From NCBI GenBank assembly GCA_003171235.1, contig PMYM01000256.1, forward strand, positions 16,775-24,721: a DNA stretch of 7,947 bases, written 5' to 3'. This DNA is from Phycisphaerales bacterium. Its GTDB lineage: Bacteria > Planctomycetota > Phycisphaerae > SM23-33. Position 1 is the first letter of the stretch, and the number at the start of each line of letters is the position of its first letter. A model generated the notes under the pieces. It was not told the origin of the DNA, did no database searches, and saw only the letters and a program-made list of their open reading frames with translations. Shown piece by piece: positions 5,701-7,947 of this stretch. Made by a program: the position numbers and the translations under genes.

Positions 5701-6638
5701 CGCTTTCGGCCGTCCTTAACAGCACTTTCCTTGCCCTCTTCAAGACCTACTACGGCCGCTACGCCGGCACGGAAGGCAACCTTAAGACCGAAGTGGTGGA
5801 CGTGAACCTGCTGGACGTGCCCGACGTGCGCGGCGTTTCGCCGGCCGTGGCGGCGAAGCTGGCCAGGGCCTTTACCGCCATGCAGGCCCGGCCGACCGGG
5901 GCGCTGGTCGAAGATGAATTCATGCAGTGCCACGGGCCCGAACAGGTCCGCCAGTTGGCCAGGAAGCCCATCGGCCTAAGCCAGGAGCTTAGCCAGCCCG
6001 ACCGCCGGGCGCTGGACGAGGCGGTTCTTGAAATGATTGGCGTGGAGGACGCCGGCCAGCGCCGGGCCATGTTGGACGAGCTTTACCTTGAAACCGCCCG
6101 GCACTACCGCCAGGTGCGGATTGTTGAGGTGCAGAAGCAGGTGCAGCGGGCCGGCAGCCAGCGTCGGATTTCGGGCGAGGACGTTGCCGGCAGCGTTTGG
6201 GACGGCTTGACCGACCAACAGAAGGGGCCGCCGCTGGCCCAGTGGCTAACGACCTTCGCCGACGGGGCCGCCCCCGTCAACATCCCCGACGGCAAGGCCA
6301 AGGCGCTGGGCAGCGCCAACCTTTATGACCCCCACGCCGTGGAATTCCGCCACGGCAAGGACGTTGCCCAAGTGACCTACGCCGGCCTGGAGCAGGCCGC
6401 CCTAGTGGCCGAGCTTGCCAACCTGGAAATTCGCGGCGACGTTCCCCTGCCGGCTGGCGACCCGGCCTGTAGCCAGCTTCGCCAGGCCATCGGCCAGCGC
6501 CTAACAGCCGCCCGCCAGGTCTTTGAGGAATTGGTGAACGTCCGCACCGGCACCGACCGCCTGCGCCAATCCGCCGTCGGACTGCTAATGCAGTGGTTTA
6601 TCCACGGGCGGGGCCGACCTGAGGAGGGCGCAAAGTGA
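2784..6638 (+). CDS. Type IIG-like restriction-modification protein (nuclease, N6-adenine methyltransferase and specificity in one chain)
   Basis: A 1284-residue protein that should both methylate adenine in its target site and cut unmodified DNA near it. Residues about 1-150 look like a PD-(D/E)XK nuclease: D49 in KRQDLRI, then E65-V-K67 in LSGEVKMPG. The methyltransferase follows with GQFFT (360-364), SAM-binding DPACGSGSF (386-394), GCDIAVFPAHL with D433, and catalytic NPPY (504-507), the order of gamma-class N6-adenine enzymes. An acidic linker (about 715-733, APDEEGDDEGEA) separates this from the target-recognition region, which starts near KLGAIADIKFGIKSG (774) and runs to about 1040, including CNHNLFYLN and a YYGRYAGTEGN segment typical of Type IIG C-terminal halves. 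About 200 further residues follow. No helicase motifs were seen, which argues against Type I, Type III or ISP enzymes. The start at 2784 is preferred over TTG at 2691 because of GGAGGAAGG (2766-2774) upstream and the TAATG overlap. The recognition sequence cannot be predicted from sequence alone. BREX PglX is a methyltransferase of similar size but lacks the nuclease and comes with other genes. Confidence 0.88.
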   Translation: MVGETRKNEVSFCADVKSWADALFASHPDWPFAEAFIEEYGPRSNKRQDLRILDRQHRRPILSGEVKMPGTVEGRSPYSQDLVRDASDKADAIQARYFFTWNVNTLVLWDRSQWDKPMIERRLNEWPLGLGLTQPSDCARADVRAEIRDKFLPRFFGDFAEIVTGKKADWGMAPDDIFLRTLESHLDWPVISTRDYLAVKCTEKPAFAARLQTWMTEEMQWSFIPEDPEDWRQALDRAARTLCYIFCNRAIFYKAVQTRYPAALRNLAMPTRAADAEEVYAHFRKRFKAAVEATGDYEPVFYPEINDWAGSLIFASNQGATAWKSFFTNLDQYNFSEIRSDILGGIFQKLISPEERQEYGQFFTHEDIVDVINAFCIRRAGDTVLDPACGSGSFLVRAYHRKAWLGRQKSGGRRHQDRDKTHQELLREIYGCDIAVFPAHLTTLNLAARQISDQESFPQVRRGNFFEVAEEPDKFCEIPGAREAGGQRSKRAVPLGILNTIVGNPPYVRQELIDRLSEIKTKGQSAKVAASRRKQTKEHIQELVGKSWSGLKLSGRSDLHCYFWPVATKYLAEGGYFGFLTSSSWLDVEYGFGLQDWVLRNFRLVAVLESIDEPWFEDARIKTAVTILQRCSDKATRDANTIKFVRLQRPLAKILGITPENKDDETARQEAAEELRRFIERTGDYQDENLRVIAVSQRRLWEEGIEAAALLAKAPTQDAPDEEGDDEGEAPLPIARDLHAQEQAEYAAGKWGRFLRAPDIYFRMMRQYGRRFVKLGAIADIKFGIKSGCDAFFMPRDVTAKVLADADAGLPWKDIPFIAHCQRPEIESGQVRVIEAGDGTIHPIESDYLKPEVHNLRRVDRPVIHAGGVDRVVLWVGKSLRDLAGTYVAKYIRWGAKQTFASRKSKAVPVPKRSTCASRPVWYDLTGVSSGLNFWPMAQQYRHVIPANPDGLVCNHNLFYLNPHELTDLEAAALSAVLNSTFLALFKTYYGRYAGTEGNLKTEVVDVNLLDVPDVRGVSPAVAAKLARAFTAMQARPTGALVEDEFMQCHGPEQVRQLARKPIGLSQELSQPDRRALDEAVLEMIGVEDAGQRRAMLDELYLETARHYRQVRIVEVQKQVQRAGSQRRISGEDVAGSVWDGLTDQQKGPPLAQWLTTFADGAAPVNIPDGKAKALGSANLYDPHAVEFRHGKDVAQVTYAGLEQAALVAELANLEIRGDVPLPAGDPACSQLRQAIGQRLTAARQVFEELVNVRTGTDRLRQSAVGLLMQWFIHGRGRPEEGAK
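6621..6628 (+). promoter_or_regulatory. Ribosome binding site of the third operon gene
   Basis: GAGGAGGG lies inside the end of the restriction gene, 6 bases before GTG 6635. This strong site suggests the downstream protein is made efficiently from the same transcript and supports the GTG start within the GTGA overlap. Confidence 0.75.
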
Positions 6639-7597
6639 CTTCTAGAGTCGAAAAGACTAATTGGGACAAGGCTTGGCAAGAGCACTGGACCCGGTGGAAT
6701 ATCGCTGTTCCTAAATTTGATTTCGAGGCGATGAGGAACCGGGTTGTTCAAGAACTATACCAAGTGTTCAAGGGCAGGGACGGGACACTAAAGGCTGTTC
6801 TTGAACGATTTGTCAGTCTTCGCGGCTTGCCGCCGGAGGATGAACAACTTCTTATAAGCGAAGACTTCTTTTCGATCGGGTTCAAAGAATGTTCTCTTGT
6901 CAGAAAGTTATTAACGCCTGCCGATTTCCAGGATTGGATAAGTACGTTACAGTGCTTGCTCTGGGCAGTCAAAGATGGTGTTAAGCTGTCAAACTCTTCG
7001 TCCCCCTACCTCATGGATAGAAGAACGCCGGAAGCAAATGCAATACCAGCAGATGTTTGCAAGGCAATAAAGGCCGCCATTGACATGTCACCCGGTGCGC
7101 CCGTGTCGATCCATATTAAGGGGAATGTTGGGATTCTTTATCCGCGAGGCGCGAAGCTCCTAGACGAGAAGCTTGTTAATGAAAACCTTACTTGGCTAGC
7201 CCCGCATGAAGCGGCTGCCGACCACTTTGAAAAGGCATTGAGTTTTTATCTGGGAGAGGACACCAGCCAGTTCCGGAATCTGCTGGACGAGTTGAGGAAG
7301 GCATTAGAGGAGCTGCTGCGGAGCATCCTTGGCAATGATAGGCCACTTGAGAAGCAAGGATTAAAGCTATTGCCTTGGCTAAGTGGCAAGGGCGTTCATC
7401 AGCAAACGACAAATATGTTCCGGGATCTCCTTACCCGGTTCTGTCAATACCAGAACGATGCCGTTAAGCACGGGAATAGCTGGTCACCGTCAGAAGTGGA
7501 ATTCATGATCTACTTGACCGGCACATTCATGAGAATGCTACTTGAGCTAGACCGACAACCAGCAGAGAAGGTCAACAATTCCGGGAACAGACAATAA
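6635..7597 (+). CDS. Protein of unknown function coupled to the Type IIG enzyme
   Basis: A 320-residue protein starting GTG at 6635; the GTGA overlap with the stop of the restriction gene, plus a strong Shine-Dalgarno, ties the two in one operon. I do not recognise the family. It begins with a Trp-rich polar stretch (WDKAWQEHWTRW, about 9-21), then mostly helical sequence. Around 155-170 a short beta-like segment (VSIHIKGNVGILYPRG) appears. The C-terminal third is helical: LLDELRKALEELLRSIL (216-232) and FRDLLTRFCQYQNDAVKHG ending at 280, followed by a hydrophobic helix. The NDAVKHG string and helical bundle loosely recall HEPN or abortive-infection C-terminal domains, but the usual R-x(4-6)-H signature is absent (R268 and H279 are 10 residues apart). 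No signal peptide or membrane span is evident. The DNA is clearly lower in GC than the restriction gene: 22 of 60 bases at 6841-6900 against 45 of 60 at 5821-5880. This hints at a separate origin. An accessory defence, toxin or immunity role is inference from position. Confidence 0.75.
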   Translation: MTSRVEKTNWDKAWQEHWTRWNIAVPKFDFEAMRNRVVQELYQVFKGRDGTLKAVLERFVSLRGLPPEDEQLLISEDFFSIGFKECSLVRKLLTPADFQDWISTLQCLLWAVKDGVKLSNSSSPYLMDRRTPEANAIPADVCKAIKAAIDMSPGAPVSIHIKGNVGILYPRGAKLLDEKLVNENLTWLAPHEAAADHFEKALSFYLGEDTSQFRNLLDELRKALEELLRSILGNDRPLEKQGLKLLPWLSGKGVHQQTTNMFRDLLTRFCQYQNDAVKHGNSWSPSEVEFMIYLTGTFMRMLLELDRQPAEKVNNSGNRQ

Positions 7598-7598
7598 T

Positions 7599-7680
7599 GG
7601 GAATTAGGGACGCTACCCTCGGGGAATTAGGGGGGAATTAGGGGGGAATTAGGGGGGAATTAGGGACGCTACCCTATTTC
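7599..7680 (+). repeat. REP-like palindrome pair with a tandem array between them
   Basis: Two direct copies of a 21-base element containing AATTAGGGACGCTACCCT sit at 7599-7619 and 7655-7675; the second continues into ATTTC. Between them three perfect units AATTAGGGGGG (7625-7635, 7636-7646, 7647-7657) repeat the head of the element without its tail. The full copy is an imperfect palindrome: AATTAGGG pairs with CCCTATTT at 7 of 8 positions around ACGCTA. The array begins right after the stop codon at 7597, so its hairpins may protect or end the operon transcript. REP elements of this kind are often tied to REP-associated tyrosine transposases; none is in the window. Confidence 0.8.
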
Positions 7681-7690
7681 CTTGCCATTC

Positions 7691-7703
7691 GGGACAGTCA
7701 CCT
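7691..7703 (-). repeat. Right copy of AGGTGACTGTCCC in inverted orientation
   Basis: GGGACAGTCACCT is the exact reverse complement of 2558-2570. It is followed by ATTTC, the same five bases that follow the second palindrome copy at 7676-7680, so both belong to a related repeat layer. Confidence 0.6.
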
Positions 7704-7927
7704 ATTTCATAAGTCGCCGTGCGGGGCCGCCGCGCGGCAAGAAAGCCGTCCCCGTGCGAGCTGTCATGGGAGGTTCACGTTGGCGATGCCGGGATTGGCC
7801 GGGCCGCCAATCGGGGAGCCTTTGGTAAACCGTCGGAGTCTCCCACGGCCTGTCCATTCATCGCCAGAGGGAACTTTTCAGCAGGCAGGTCGGCGGATGG
7901 CTCTGCTCCGGTGGGGGCGACCTGTCA
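7704..7927. other. Spacer after the operon, no gene seen
   Basis: I see no gene with a start signal here. A perfect 7-bp inverted repeat GATTGGC (7793-7799) / GCCAATC (7806-7812) with a 6-base loop is the only structure of note before the terminal hairpin. Confidence 0.4.
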
Positions 7928-7945
7928 CCCCGGCTAAAGCCGGGG
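7928..7945. repeat. Perfect GC-rich hairpin CCCCGGC-TAAA-GCCGGGG
   Basis: Arms CCCCGGC (7928-7934) and GCCGGGG (7939-7945) enclose TAAA, or 8-bp arms around AA. I recall this CCCCGGCTAAAGCCGGGG string as a common intergenic repeat. It could also end a transcript arriving from beyond the window. The window stops two bases later, so what follows the stem is unseen. Confidence 0.6.
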
Positions 7946-7947
7946 CC

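Noticed and set aside
2784..6638. BREX PglX, Type I HsdM or Type ISP enzyme
   Set aside because: A nuclease motif is present at the N-terminus, no helicase motifs are seen, and there are no other BREX or Type I genes beside it.
6635..7597. Firm HEPN nuclease call for the third gene
   Set aside because: The R-x(4-6)-H signature is absent; only a vague helical resemblance remains.
7599..7680. CRISPR array
   Set aside because: The repeat units are 11 bases with no spacers between them; it is a tandem array joined to REP-like palindromes.
7719..7937. 72-codon plus-strand open frame after the operon
   Set aside because: No Shine-Dalgarno, low-complexity Arg/Gly/Ala content, and it runs into the terminal hairpin repeat.

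Overview
The window is GC-rich bacterial DNA with short genes, long spacers and many dispersed repeats. A Planctomycetota-type genome, perhaps Phycisphaerae-like or an environmental assembly, fits best. The reasons are the shared GCTACAAT promoter box, a 99-residue small protein that I recall as a recurrent hypothetical in such genomes, and the CACCGCAGAG-type and REP-type repeats. This placement is inference; no rRNA or other phylogenetic marker is present.

Left part (1-1410): the last 36 codons of a type II secretion/type IV pilus inner-membrane protein (GspF/PilC family) end at 112. A spacer with two stem-loops follows. Next comes a monocistronic gene for a probably exported PPP-type metallophosphatase (384-1409) with its own promoter box and a clear Shine-Dalgarno.

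Middle (1410-2667): a dispersed repeat with imperfect inverted arms abuts the phosphatase stop. A small conserved hypothetical gene (1533-1832) lies on the minus strand and carries the same GCTACAAT promoter box. About 800 bases without a convincing gene follow, holding several inverted repeats, a 10-base tandem repeat, and an AT-rich patch just before the next module.

Right part (2668-7597): a tightly coupled three-gene plus-strand operon. A 38-codon open frame (stop and start overlapping as TAATG) leads into a 1284-residue single-chain restriction-modification protein. That protein has an N-terminal PD-(D/E)XK-like nuclease, a gamma-class N6-adenine methyltransferase and a target-recognition region, the Type IIG layout. 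Its stop overlaps (GTGA) the start of a 320-residue protein of unknown function with visibly lower GC. The operon is a defence module with two unexplained companions.

The module is bracketed by inverted copies of AGGTGACTGTCCC (2558-2570 and 7691-7703). Its 3' side carries two copies of a REP-like palindrome with three perfect 11-base tandem units between them. The window ends in a perfect CCCCGGC/GCCGGGG hairpin. The most unusual content is this repeat-bounded Type IIG operon with its coupled small upstream frame and unknown downstream partner.
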